From positions 25,188 to 89,187 of the forward strand of contig JBQTGW010000037.1 of assembly GCA_052390495.1 (NCBI GenBank): a DNA stretch of 64,000 nucleotides, written 5' to 3'. This stretch comes from GCA-003244245 sp052390495. GTDB taxonomy: Bacteria; Actinomycetota; Actinomycetes; Mycobacteriales; Pseudonocardiaceae. Each line of letters opens with the position of its first letter. Position 1 is the stretch's first letter. Shown here piece after piece: positions 1-8,245 of this stretch. The notes beneath the pieces are model-generated. The model saw nothing but the letters and a program-made list of their open reading frames with translations, made no database searches and had not been told where the DNA came from. The translations under genes and the position numbers were made by a program.

Positions 1-72
1 GGGTTCGCCGACCGCGCCTGGTGGACCGACCCAGATGATCGGTTCGCGCTGGTGCTCGCCGCAGCGTCGTGA
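1..72 (+). CDS. C-terminal end of an unidentified protein (cut by window edge)
   Basis: Frame 1 is open from the first base to a TGA at 70-72 and gives 23 residues ending in RFALVLAAAS. The upstream part lies outside the window, and too little is left to name a family. It is followed by about 100 bases that lead into the LacI-type gene. Confidence 0.45.
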   Translation, partial: GFADRAWWTDPDDRFALVLAAAS

Positions 73-100
73 CCGCTGAGCACACGCTCTGTCGACTTGA

Positions 101-129
101 TTGACAAAATTATTACGGAATGTGATTGT
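101..129 (+). promoter_or_regulatory. Possible promoter of the LacI-type gene
   Basis: A TTGACA hexamer at 101-106 sits in a short AT-rich patch that stands out from the GC-rich surroundings. A weak -10-like GATTGT lies 17 bases further on. The patch lies between the upstream gene end and the GTG at 177. It could also hold the regulator's own operator. Inference only. Confidence 0.3.
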
Positions 130-176
130 TTCCGCTGTCGTTTCTGGGAGACGCATGGCGGCGGGGGAGGTGACGG

Positions 177-1220
177 GTGTCCGGAGGACTAGCGGGGCTC
201 GGTCGTTCGGTGACTCTCGAGGTGGTAGCCGGGCACGCCGGGGTGTCCCGGCAAACCGTTTCCAACGCACTCAACGCTCCTGGCAAGCTACGCCCAGAGA
301 CATTACGTCGGGTGCAGGAATCGATCGCTACGCTGGGTTACCGACCGGACCGGCACGCCCGCAGCCTGCGCACCCGCGCGGCTGGAGCACTGGGCTACGG
401 CTTGGCGCCGGGTGGCTCCGGTGGCCTGGCCGATCGGTTCCTGCCCGCGCTCTGCCACGCCACGGAGATATCTGGGCGCTCGCTGCTCCTGTTCACCGCG
501 CCCCCCAGCCGGGAGGGGTTGGCCGCCTACGATGAGCTGCTCTCGCACGGCGTCGTCGACGGTTTCGTGCTCTCACACGTGGTACCCGGTGATACCCGGC
601 ACGCCTGGCTGGCCCAGCGCGGGGTGACGTTCACCTCGGTGGGGCGGATCTGGATCGGCGAGCAGCCAGGGCCGTGGGTGGACGCCGACCACGCGGCAGG
701 TGTGGAAGCAGCGGTGCGTCATCTACACAGTCGCGGTCACCGCCGGATCGCGCTGCTGGGCTGCCCACCCGGTGCGGGTGCGGCCGAGGACCGGGTAGTC
801 GGCTGGCGGCGGGCCTGCCGCGCGATAGGGCTGCCCGACGAAGAACTTCTCTTCACTCGGGCCGTGGACGGGATCGCAGGTGGGCGAGCAGGCACGGCCC
901 ACCTGCTCGACGCCAGCCCGCGACCCACCGCGATTGTCGCGGTCAGTGACGACCTAGCACTGGGTGCGGTGCACGCGATCACCGAGCGCGGCCTGCGGCC
1001 CGGCCCGGATATGGCGATCATCGGCGTTGGTGACTCGGCTGTCTGCACGGCTATCCAGCCAGCGCTGACCACGGTCCGGCTACCCATTGAGGAGATGGCA
1101 CGCCGGGCGGTCCGACTGCTCGACGAGGCCGCAGTACCGGTTCTCGAGAGGTCACGAGGGTTGCTCCTGATCCCCGAACTGATCATCCGGGACAGCACTC
1201 CACCGCCCGCTGCACCGTAA
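177..1220 (+). CDS. LacI/GalR-family transcriptional regulator
   Basis: 347 residues, the usual LacI-family length. The N-terminal helix-turn-helix is at about residues 12-33 (VAGHAGVSRQTVSNAL), followed by the hinge YRPDRHARSLRT. The rest is a periplasmic-binding-protein-like effector domain, with PTAIVAVSDDLALGAVHAI and a C-terminal ALTTVRLPIEEMARRAV segment. LacI proteins bind operators as dimers and release DNA on binding a sugar or nucleoside; the ligand cannot be read here. The GTG start at 177 has a GGGGGAGG ribosome site 6 bases upstream. No transport or catabolic gene follows, so the target is unknown. A fragment of a close homologue's 3' end lies at 2152-2225. Confidence 0.85.
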   Translation: MSGGLAGLGRSVTLEVVAGHAGVSRQTVSNALNAPGKLRPETLRRVQESIATLGYRPDRHARSLRTRAAGALGYGLAPGGSGGLADRFLPALCHATEISGRSLLLFTAPPSREGLAAYDELLSHGVVDGFVLSHVVPGDTRHAWLAQRGVTFTSVGRIWIGEQPGPWVDADHAAGVEAAVRHLHSRGHRRIALLGCPPGAGAAEDRVVGWRRACRAIGLPDEELLFTRAVDGIAGGRAGTAHLLDASPRPTAIVAVSDDLALGAVHAITERGLRPGPDMAIIGVGDSAVCTAIQPALTTVRLPIEEMARRAVRLLDEAAVPVLERSRGLLLIPELIIRDSTPPPAAP

Positions 1221-1259
1221 GCCCGCAGCCGACTCAGCTGGCCATGCTGTGCCGCCTGC

Positions 1260-1571
1260 TCAGCAGGCCATGACAGCGGCCATGGCCCGGCAGAACTCAT
1301 GCCATCGCTCTGGTGGGATCCGTCCGGCCCGGCGCAGCAGGCACGTGACGGGAATGAGTTGGACATTGTCCACGCTTGCGACCGATCCGTCCCGGACGCC
1401 CTCCGCCTCACCCACGATGACCTCAGTCGCGAGGCCACGAACCGTGCTGGTCACCGGGGCGACGAGCACCCGGTGCAGCCGCGGGGCGACACGTGCGCGG
1501 GTCAGCACGACCACCGGCCGGACCTTGTCCAGGTCGGCCCACCACACCTGAGCGTGCCCCAGTCCGTTCAC
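1260..1571 (-). CDS. MazF/PemK-family mRNA interferase toxin
   Basis: 103 residues, typical for MazF/PemK endoribonuclease toxins that cleave mRNA at short motifs. Visible family features are the N-terminal VWWADLDKVRPVVVLTRARV strand region, VLVAPVTSTVRG, and the segment with DNVQLIPVTCL that carries conserved core residues. The GTG start at 1571 overlaps the stop of the upstream antitoxin by 4 bases (GTGA), so the two are probably translationally coupled with the antitoxin made first. The 3' end converges on the lacI-type gene and contains a small inverted repeat around the stop (CCTGCTCAGCAGG), possibly a shared weak terminator. Confidence 0.85.
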   Translation of the reverse strand: MNGLGHAQVWWADLDKVRPVVVLTRARVAPRLHRVLVAPVTSTVRGLATEVIVGEAEGVRDGSVASVDNVQLIPVTCLLRRAGRIPPERWHEFCRAMAAVMAC

Positions 1572-1855
1572 CCGGCGAGCGAGGAACGGCGTCGCGCCTG
1601 CGCCAGTTCGAGAACGTCATCCGGGATCGCGCCGTCGTAGGGGAGGTCAGGCCCTGGAGGTGCCTCCCACGCAAGGTCAGGATCTTTGTCATAGGGATGG
1701 CTGGCCAAGACCGCAAGCTCCCGATCGGTCTCGAGGTGTTCGATCAGCACTGCAAGCGCTCGGTCGAGCAGCCGGCTGCCGGTCTCCCCGGCCAGCCGAG
1801 CAGCCACCTCAAGGCGTTCACCATCGACGGTGGCAGAGATCCGCACACGTGACAT
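1568..1855 (-). CDS. Antitoxin of the MazF-type toxin
   Basis: 95 residues starting MSRVRISATVDGERLE, a ribbon-helix-helix-like N-terminus that probably binds DNA and represses the operon. An acidic, proline-rich C-terminus (about residues 55-80) fits the disordered toxin-neutralising tail of such antitoxins. It is the first gene of a two-gene operon and overlaps the toxin start by 4 bases. ATG start at 1855. The pairing is clear from position; the DNA-binding fold is inferred from the N-terminal pattern. Confidence 0.75.
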   Translation of the reverse strand: MSRVRISATVDGERLEVAARLAGETGSRLLDRALAVLIEHLETDRELAVLASHPYDKDPDLAWEAPPGPDLPYDGAIPDDVLELAQARRRSSLAG

Positions 1856-2151
1856 GCCACGAACTGTAGCACCAGAAGTAGCGTGGAATGCGTCGACTTA
1901 CAGCATCGCCCACCCGACTCCTCGCCATCGGCGTGCCGACCGTCCCGAACCACAGTCAGCACCGAGTGCCCAACGGTCAGCAAGATTATACGAAGATCAT
2001 GACCACGAGTGGCGTTGCGTACTACAGCTCACCGTGGCATGTCGACCTGGGCAGGGGTCGTGGATCACAGTCATGAGATTAGGACAGGTATTGGGTCGTC
2101 GTCACTGCGTTTGTCACCCAAAGTTCCCTCAATCCCTTCACTGTCCGTGTT

Positions 2152-2225
2152 TCACGAGGGCTGCTCCTGGCCCCGGAACTGATCATCCGGGACAGCACCC
2201 CGCCACCCAGTGCCGTAACACCATG
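2152..2225 (+). pseudogene. 3' fragment of a LacI-family gene
   Basis: Read in frame, this stretch gives SRGLLLAPELIIRDSTPPPS, nearly identical to the last residues of the complete LacI-type gene ending at 1220 (SRGLLLIPELIIRDSTPPPA). The sequence before 2140 is unrelated, so only about 24 codons survive. The surrounding 1856-2290 stretch has no other gene that I can support. It is most simply the scar of a second lacI-type gene or of a partial duplication of the neighbouring one. Confidence 0.75.
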
Positions 2226-2290
2226 ACGGCCGCAGTCTGGCCGGGCTTCCTCACCCGTCCGGTGCACAGTTGCCTGAACCGGCATGGGTG

Positions 2291-3733
2291 TTAGTTCTGC
2301 AGGGCGCTGCGGGTGAGAAAGGTGGTGAGTCGCTCGTCCAGCTCACGCAGGTGTGGGGAGCCAGCGCGCAAGGGCTGGATGTGCCGATGCAGGGTGCGCA
2401 ATCGTTGCGTGATCATGGTCGAGCTGACGTCGGTGGCGGTGCGTAGCGCGTCCCGGCCGTATTTGGCGGCTTGTTCCAGATCCCGGCCGGAGAGATGGGT
2501 GATGGCGATGTGGGTCTGGACCAGCGTCTGGGGGCGGACCTTCCAGGGCTCTAGTCCCTGCAAGGCTGTGGTGCTCAGCGTCAGCGCATGCTTGAGGTCG
2601 CCGATGTTACTGAGGCAGAGGCCGACGTCAGCGATCAAATCGTTTTCGGCGTAGAGAAGCCGCCACGGGGGCTCATCGCCGGGGCGTACCGACTCGTAGC
2701 GTCGCTCGGCGGCCAGTGCCGCGTGGCGGGCCGCGTTGGCTTCGCCGAGCAGGGCCAGGCCGCGGGCCTCCAGCGCGTGCAGCTCGGCGGCCAGTGCCGG
2801 GGTGGCCGCGCCCTGGGTGATGGTCAGTCCGGCTCGGGCGAGGGCGACGGCTTGGCGCCCGTGGCGAACGGTGTCGTGCTCGGTGGGTATGTTCTCGCCG
2901 ATCCGGATGGTCATCCGGCTCATCGTGGCCAGTACGAAGGCCGCATACAGCCGGTCTCCGGCTCGCATGGCCAGGTCCAGTGCCTGGATGTGGTAGCGCT
3001 GGGCCAGCGCGTCGCGGCCCACGTCGGCGGCCATGTAACCGGCCAGCCGGGTGGCCTGGGCGACCCCGGAGAGCAGGGCCTTGCCGGTCTTCTCCGAGTA
3101 GCTGCCGTGCAGCAGTGTGTTGGCCTCCCGATTCAGCAACACCACCACCTGCGTGCGCACCCGTCCGGAGCCGAACTGCAAACCCAGCCTGGCTAAGTGA
3201 TCGACCTGTTCGGTAAGCACCTGCACATCGGCCAGGCCGACCCGCTGGCCCGCCGTGCGGGCGGCGCCCTGCGCCGGGGGCACGATGAGCGCGCAGACCA
3301 TGGGCTCGGCGAACGCGGCCACGCTGAACACCGAGCCCAGCAGCAGCTTACGGCGATGCATGTCCCGCCCTGATAACTCGACGACCGTGCGGACTGTGCC
3401 TTCCAGTGTGCCCGAGCAGCTCAACCCGTCATACGGATCTTCTCCGGTGGGTTCGCGGTCGATGAACCCGCACTCGGTGACCTTCACCTCCTGCTGCAAC
3501 CGGCGGGACAACACCATGGCGACCAGGCGCGGCACCGGCCAGTGCGGCTGGGCACCGTCCAGCATGCGGCGCACCGAGGTGGCGCTGGTACCCAGATACT
3601 TTCCCTCCCGGGCGGCGGCATTGACCACCGCGCGGGCCAGCCCGGTGTTGCTCATCTCCGCCTCCTCCAGCAACGCCCGCAACGCCCCGTTGCCCGCTGC
3701 CGTCCCACCCGCACCGCTCATGCCCATTGCCAC
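2291..3733 (-). CDS. HTH regulator with TPR-like repeats, FxLD lanthipeptide cluster
   Basis: 480 residues. The N-terminal ~80 residues look like a divergent Cro/C1-type helix-turn-helix (ALRALLEEAEMSNTGLARAV ... TSVRRMLDGAQP). The large C-terminal part is an all-helical, alanine/leucine-rich region resembling tetratricopeptide repeats (about residues 150-470). Proteins of this shape regularly sit beside actinobacterial isoaspartate-methyltransferase-like genes of FxLD lanthipeptide clusters, and this one is divergent from such a gene. Starts at GTG 3733, ATG 3727 or ATG 3721 are all possible; none has a clear ribosome site. It probably controls the divergent promoter at 3734-4064. Confidence 0.7.
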   Translation of the reverse strand: MAMGMSGAGGTAAGNGALRALLEEAEMSNTGLARAVVNAAAREGKYLGTSATSVRRMLDGAQPHWPVPRLVAMVLSRRLQQEVKVTECGFIDREPTGEDPYDGLSCSGTLEGTVRTVVELSGRDMHRRKLLLGSVFSVAAFAEPMVCALIVPPAQGAARTAGQRVGLADVQVLTEQVDHLARLGLQFGSGRVRTQVVVLLNREANTLLHGSYSEKTGKALLSGVAQATRLAGYMAADVGRDALAQRYHIQALDLAMRAGDRLYAAFVLATMSRMTIRIGENIPTEHDTVRHGRQAVALARAGLTITQGAATPALAAELHALEARGLALLGEANAARHAALAAERRYESVRPGDEPPWRLLYAENDLIADVGLCLSNIGDLKHALTLSTTALQGLEPWKVRPQTLVQTHIAITHLSGRDLEQAAKYGRDALRTATDVSSTMITQRLRTLHRHIQPLRAGSPHLRELDERLTTFLTRSALQN

Positions 3734-3805
3734 CCCGTATCCGTCCGATCGCTGAGTGCGTCATCGTGGACCGTTCTCGGGCGGCTTGGGAAGCCGTCAC
3801 CGCTG

Positions 3806-3827
3806 AGTGAGACCCCAGTGAGACCCC
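3806..3827. repeat. Tandem 11-bp repeat in divergent promoter region
   Basis: Two perfect head-to-tail copies of AGTGAGACCCC lie about 75-95 bases upstream of the regulator start and 240 bases upstream of the methyltransferase start. In a regulator/target divergent region this is a candidate operator. The rest of 3734-4064 has no gene; I see no clear -10/-35 pair. Confidence 0.5.
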
Positions 3828-4064
3828 CGTCCCGCACCTGAACCCGAGGCCGAGCCGCAGCCACCGCTACCACCGAGGAGCTGGGTGTTCACTACTTGCG
3901 ACCGATTGCGGTGAAAAGTTGCCAAAGGAGATAAGGTCACGTTCTGCAAGCAGCGCCCCAGGACCATGCGGGGCTCCTCTCAGGCCCCCTGCCCGACACG
4001 GATGCGCTCGGCCACGCAGACAGCCAGTACCACCACCCGAGACCACCCCTGAAAGAGTCACCAC

Positions 4065-5324
4065 GTGAGTACACCCCGAGACACGAATGTCAGCACTGCC
4101 GCCGAGGCCGCGCAGGCTGACGCGCTGCGCGAGGCGATGATCGCTGAGTTGCGGGAGATGAAGGCGATCCGCAGCGACCGGGTCGCCGACGCCTTCCGCA
4201 CCGTGCCGCGGCACCTGTTCGCGCCGGGGGAGCCGTTGGAAGCCGTGTATGCCGCCGACAGTGCCCTGGTCACTAAAAGGGACGAGCACGCCGCCGCGGT
4301 CAGTTTAGTCTCCTCAGCACATATCCAGGCCACGATGCTGGAACAGGCCCAGCTCGGACCCGGGATGCGGGTTCTGGAAATCGGATCGGGCGGCTACAAC
4401 GCGGCGCTGATCGCCGAACTGGTCGGCGAGAGCGGGCAGGTCACCACGGTCGACATCGACCCCGACATAGTCGACCGGGCCCAGGACTGCCTGGCGGCAG
4501 CCGGGTACAACCAGGTCAACATGGTAGTAGCGGACGCCGAAGGCGGTGTGCCGGACTATGCGCCCTACGATCGGGTGATCGTCACCGTTGCCGCCTGGGA
4601 CACGCCCCCTGCCTGGCTCGACCAGCTCGCCGCCGACGGCCGGATCGTTGTGCCGCTCCGGATGCGGGCCCTGACCCGCTCGGTGGCCTTCGAGCGCGAC
4701 AGGGATCACCTGGTGAGCCGGGGCTATCACCTGTGCGGCTTCGTGCCGATGCAGGGCGCCGGTGCTCACACCGAGCTCCTGGTCTCGCTCAACGGGGACG
4801 AGGTCGGCCTGCGGATCGATGGAAAGCAGCCAGTTGACGTCGATCGGTTGCGGGAGGCGTTGTTTGCGCCGAGGGTGGAGCGATGGTCGGGCGTCGAGCT
4901 CGGCGGAGTCGAGCCGATCGACAACCTGGACCTGTGGCTTGCCACCGTCGTGGACGACTTCGGTCTCCTCACGGCGACCAAGGACGCAATCGACAGCGGA
5001 CTTGTCGCCAAGTCAACGCGCGTGGGGGCAAAGACAATCATGGCGGGCAGCACGTTCGCCTACCGGGCCTCGGCACGACCGGTCGACCTGGATCGCACCA
5101 GGTTCGAATTGGGTGTGTATGCCCACGGCCCGGAGGCTGAGGCCCTCGCCAAGGAATACGTCGAGCTGATCCAGACGTGGGACCGCGACCACCGTGCTGG
5201 CCCGGGGGCACGCATCGAGGTATATCCCGCGAGAACCCCGGACGCGGAACTTCCCCTGGGGCGAGTCGTCGATAAGAAGCACACCCGAGTCGTCATTTTC
5301 TGGCCCGGACGGCGGATACCGTGA
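4065..5324 (+). CDS. FxLD-system protein-L-isoaspartate-type methyltransferase
   Basis: 419 residues. The N-terminal half is a class I SAM-dependent methyltransferase of the protein-L-isoaspartate O-methyltransferase kind: FRTVPRHLFAPGEPLEAVYA, then the SAM motif VLEIGSGGYNAALIAEL at about residues 103-119, and VDIDPDIVDRAQ. The ~200-residue C-terminal extension is typical of the methyltransferase called FxlM in FxLD lanthipeptide systems, which modifies the precursor peptide. GTG start at 4065. A leader-like start with a strong ribosome site follows at 5373 and a dehydratase fragment follows that, which agrees with the assignment. The gene itself appears intact although its cluster is broken. 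Confidence 0.8.
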   Translation: MSTPRDTNVSTAAEAAQADALREAMIAELREMKAIRSDRVADAFRTVPRHLFAPGEPLEAVYAADSALVTKRDEHAAAVSLVSSAHIQATMLEQAQLGPGMRVLEIGSGGYNAALIAELVGESGQVTTVDIDPDIVDRAQDCLAAAGYNQVNMVVADAEGGVPDYAPYDRVIVTVAAWDTPPAWLDQLAADGRIVVPLRMRALTRSVAFERDRDHLVSRGYHLCGFVPMQGAGAHTELLVSLNGDEVGLRIDGKQPVDVDRLREALFAPRVERWSGVELGGVEPIDNLDLWLATVVDDFGLLTATKDAIDSGLVAKSTRVGAKTIMAGSTFAYRASARPVDLDRTRFELGVYAHGPEAEALAKEYVELIQTWDRDHRAGPGARIEVYPARTPDAELPLGRVVDKKHTRVVIFWPGRRIP

Positions 5325-5372
5325 CTGGAAGCGAGAGCTCTCGGCAACAACACCATCACCAAGGAGGAATCT

Positions 5373-5471
5373 GTGACCAGTCAAATGGATGAGATGGCGG
5401 TAGTGCCGGGTACTTCGGCGACTTTGGTCTCGAACTCCAGTTGCGCTACGGCGAGGAGCACCACGCCGTAG
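5373..5471 (+). pseudogene. Start of an FxLD-type precursor peptide, fused and frameshifted
   Basis: A strong AAGGAGGAA ribosome site precedes a GTG start exactly where an FxLD precursor gene is expected after fxlM. The 32-residue product (MTSQMDEMAVVPGTSATL...) has no Cys-rich core. In the +2 frame the same DNA reads DFGLELQLRYGEE, which runs straight into the dehydratase fragment. The FxLD leader hallmark F-x-L-D may be echoed by FGLE, but that could be chance. Best reading: the precursor's translation start survives and its core has been deleted and joined to the dehydratase gene. Confidence 0.5.
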
Positions 5472-6223
5472 CGCGGGTGGATAGCGAATGGCTGGTGGGC
5501 GCGATCAGACGCCTAGAGACATGCCCTGAGCTGCGGCATCGACTGCCGGTCGTGGTGAACAATCTGGCGTTCGTCCGCGACGGGAGGCTCGTGGTGGGTT
5601 GCCAGCAGCAGCCCGTCGAGTCGAGCCGAACGGAGCCTGCGGAGGTGTCGGTCCGGTACACCCGAGCCGTCGAGACCGTCATCCAGGCTGCGGAGTCGCC
5701 GATCCGCGTCGCTGACCTGGCCGACAAACTTGCGGCTGACTTCCCTGAGACCCCGGAGTCGGTGATCGACGGCTTGCTGGCCGAGCTGGTGGCGCAGCGG
5801 ATGCTGGTCACCAGCCTGCGCCCGCCCATGACGGCCACCGATCCCCTTGGCCATGTCGTCGAGGAGTTGGCCGCAGTGGGCGCTGACGCGGTACCCCAGG
5901 TGGCCGAACTGTTCCACGACCTGCGCGACATCCACCTCGACCTGTCTCGGCACAACCGGGGGTCGTTGCCCGCCGTAGGACGTGACCTGAGAATCTCCGC
6001 ATCGCGGAGGATGGCTGCGATCTTCACCATAGAGCGACCGGTCACGGTTGACCTGCGAGTCGACTGCACGCTGGTGCTACCGCACGCAGTAGCGCGGGAA
6101 GCGGAGGCTGCGGCGGCGGCGCTAGCGCGGCTGACCCCGTATCCGGCTGGCGTTCCGGCCTGGCAGGACTACCATCACGCCCGGTTCCTTGACCGGTATG
6201 GCCTTAGCGAGACTGTTACTTAG
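5393..6223 (+). pseudogene. Lantibiotic dehydratase (LanB-type) internal fragment
   Basis: Frame is open from 5393 (stop TGA at 5390); the first usable start is TTG 5441. The ~260 residues match the middle of a LanB N-terminal domain: EEHHAVARVDSEWLVGAIRR, NNLAFVRDGRLVV, LRPPMTATDPLGHVVEEL, and the terminal segment DYHHARFLDRYG. LanB proteins dehydrate Ser/Thr of the precursor by glutamyl transfer and are far longer (about 700-1000 residues). Both the N-terminal 150 or so residues and everything after FLDRYG are missing, so it is almost certainly non-functional. The fragment stops 12 bases before the next gene. Confidence 0.75.
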
Positions 6224-6235
6224 GAGATGAGGATC

Positions 6236-6988
6236 ATGTCAGACCGGTCACCGATCGAGTGGACTCAAGCGACATGGAACCCTACAACCGGCTGTGACCG
6301 TGTCTCGACCGGTTGCGACAACTGCTACGCACTCAGCCTGGCCGCCCGGCTGAAGGCCATGGGGTCAACGAAGTATCAGCGCGACGGTGATCCTCGTACC
6401 TCTGGGCCGGGGTTCGGGCTCACGGTGCATCAAGACGCTCTGGATGTGCCACGCCGTTGGCGCGCTTCCAGAATGATCTTCGTGAACTCGATGAGCGACC
6501 TGTTTCACGTCAAGGTCCCGATCGGCTTCGTACGGGATGTATTCGCGGTGATCGCTGACACTCCGCGGCACACCTACCAGCTCCTCACCAAACGCCCGCA
6601 CAGGCTACGTCGGATTGCCGACCAACTGGAGTGGCCAGTGAACCTGTGGATGGGTGTCAGCGTGGAGAACGACGGAGTACTCGGGCGGGTCGAGGACTTG
6701 CGTCATGTTCCGGCGAAGGTCCGGTTCCTGTCTTGCGAGCCGTTGCTCGGCCCGTTGGATGGTATCGATCTCACCGATATCCATTGGGTTATCGTGGGAG
6801 GTGAGAGCGGTGTGGAGGCGCGCACGGTGCAGGAGGTGTGGATTCGGCAGCTGCGTGACACCTGCACCAACGCCGGTGTGCCGTTCTTCTTCAAGCAGTG
6901 GGGTGGACGCACGGCCAAGTCCGGCGGTCGCATGCTGGACGGCATGACCTGGGACCAGTACCCGCAGCCGGTGGTCACACTCAGTTGA
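6236..6988 (+). CDS. DUF5131 three-Cys-motif protein (phage Gp37/Gp68 type)
   Basis: 250 residues from the ATG at 6236, which has AGGAG 9 bases upstream; the ATG at 6227 lies directly on that site and is less likely. The N-terminus carries the three-cysteine motif NPTTGCDRVSTGCDNCYA, followed by IFVNSMSDLFH, YQLLTKRPHRLR, LWMGVSVEN, VRFLSCEPLLGPL and VGGESG, all characteristic of DUF5131. The Cys arrangement resembles a radical-SAM/Fe-S site, but the reaction is not known. Its usual genomic partner is TcmP (three-Cys-motif partner), found here on the opposite strand, broken, and overlapping by 8 bases at the 3' end. Confidence 0.85.
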   Translation: MSDRSPIEWTQATWNPTTGCDRVSTGCDNCYALSLAARLKAMGSTKYQRDGDPRTSGPGFGLTVHQDALDVPRRWRASRMIFVNSMSDLFHVKVPIGFVRDVFAVIADTPRHTYQLLTKRPHRLRRIADQLEWPVNLWMGVSVENDGVLGRVEDLRHVPAKVRFLSCEPLLGPLDGIDLTDIHWVIVGGESGVEARTVQEVWIRQLRDTCTNAGVPFFFKQWGGRTAKSGGRMLDGMTWDQYPQPVVTLS

Positions 6989-7875
6989 CCGGTCGGATCA
7001 TCTCGCGGAAGAAGTACTTCTCGACGCCAGTGTTTACCACCTCACCGGCGGCGTGCAGTGCTTTGACTGCGGCGCGGACATGACGGTCATTGGCCGCGCC
7101 GAGGATAGTGCCGTACACCGCTACGATGTGATCGGGTAGGCGGAACGGTCCGTGCGCGGCGAGCAGGTTACGGATATTGGACTCGATCACGGTCTGCCAC
7201 TCGACGCGGTGTCGCCGCTCGTACTCATCCGGGTCGAACAGCTCCGTGGCGAACAGCTCCTGCGGGTCGAACAGGCCAGGTTCATCGGCGTGTTTCTTCT
7301 CGGCCTTGGCCAGATTCAGGTTCGTGACTTCAGTCCGCCAGGCACCCTCCCAGTCTCGGCCAGCCTTGCCGAGGGCATCGGCGAAGTGCCACAGACCGTC
7401 GCCGTGCCGGGTGAACAGGATAAGCACGTACTTCGGGAGGTGATCCGGGCGTCGCCGTACCGGCATACTCACCCCTTATACCCCGTCAGCGCGCAGATAT
7501 TCTTCCTGAACAATTCAGCGACCCGCAGCGCGACGCTGGTCGCCCGCTCCTCGTCGCCTTCACCTTGGATCGGTGTGAAGTGCTCCTGCCACAACGTGTC
7601 ACCCAGGAACCGGTTTACATGCCCAATCGACTTGGCGTCGGCCGGGTTCAGGATTTCCACGCCCTGTTCGCGCCGCCGCCGGAGCAGACCTCCCAGGCGG
7701 GCGACCCATCCTCATACTGCCCGCGGCCCGCATAGCCGTCCAGAAGCACAACTCGCCGCCCCGTGACTCCTGTCTTGGATGCAAAGACCGTCGGATAACG
7801 CGAGAGGATGCCGTGCTTGAACACCGCCTGCGCCCGACGTTCCCGGAAGAACTCCGCATTGTCGCTCACGCACAA
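6981..7875 (-). pseudogene. tcmP, three-Cys-motif partner protein (broken)
   Basis: Three minus-strand pieces belong to one TcmP gene. 7875-7648 gives FKHGILSRYPTVFASKTG and VVLLDGYAGRGQYEDGSP, the SAM-binding-like start. 7660-7469 gives NPADAKSIGHVNRFLG. 7472-6981 gives LILFTRHGDGLWHFADALG and the C-terminus ending MIRPVN. The first junction (about 7650) is a frameshift and also lacks roughly the middle third of a normal ~380-residue TcmP. The second pair meet in an overlapping TGA/GTG. TcmP is the genetic partner of the DUF5131 protein, so the two-gene module is probably inactive here. Confidence 0.75.
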
Positions 7876-8055
7876 CCCTCCACCGGGCCACCACCGACGA
7901 TTCCACTGTTCTCATCCAGAATAACCACATGTCGAGTCAAGAGCGTCGTGACGCGCCCGTCCGATCGAAGGTGTCTACTATAGAGAGCTTGTCACCCAAG
8001 GCCAGTCGTTGCGGGCACCGAGGAGCGCAGTAGAGACATCATCGCGGTCACAGTG

Positions 8056-8098
8056 ACCTGCGTCGTACGGACCACATCGTGGTCCGTACGACGCAGGT
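8056..8098. repeat. Perfect 20-bp inverted repeat with 3-base loop
   Basis: Arms at 8056-8075 and 8079-8098 are exact reverse complements around an ATC loop. No T-tract follows on either strand, so it is not a standard terminator. It lies in the 370-base gap 7876-8245 between broken tcmP and the oppF-type gene. The only coding-like remnants seen in that gap are short open frames near 8137-8259 (reading FFVIRGESTGEP and RDHWCRYWLKVYNNGLIG in different frames), which I cannot assign. Confidence 0.75.
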
Positions 8099-8245
8099 TG
8101 CAAGGCGGGGTTAGGAGTTTGAGTCCCCTCAGTCTTCACAGCCCTGGACAGCTACTTCTTCGTCATCCGTGGCGAGTCGACCGGCGAGCCGCCGAGTTCA
8201 GAGACCACTGGTGCCGCTACTGGCTGAAGGTATACAACAACGGCC

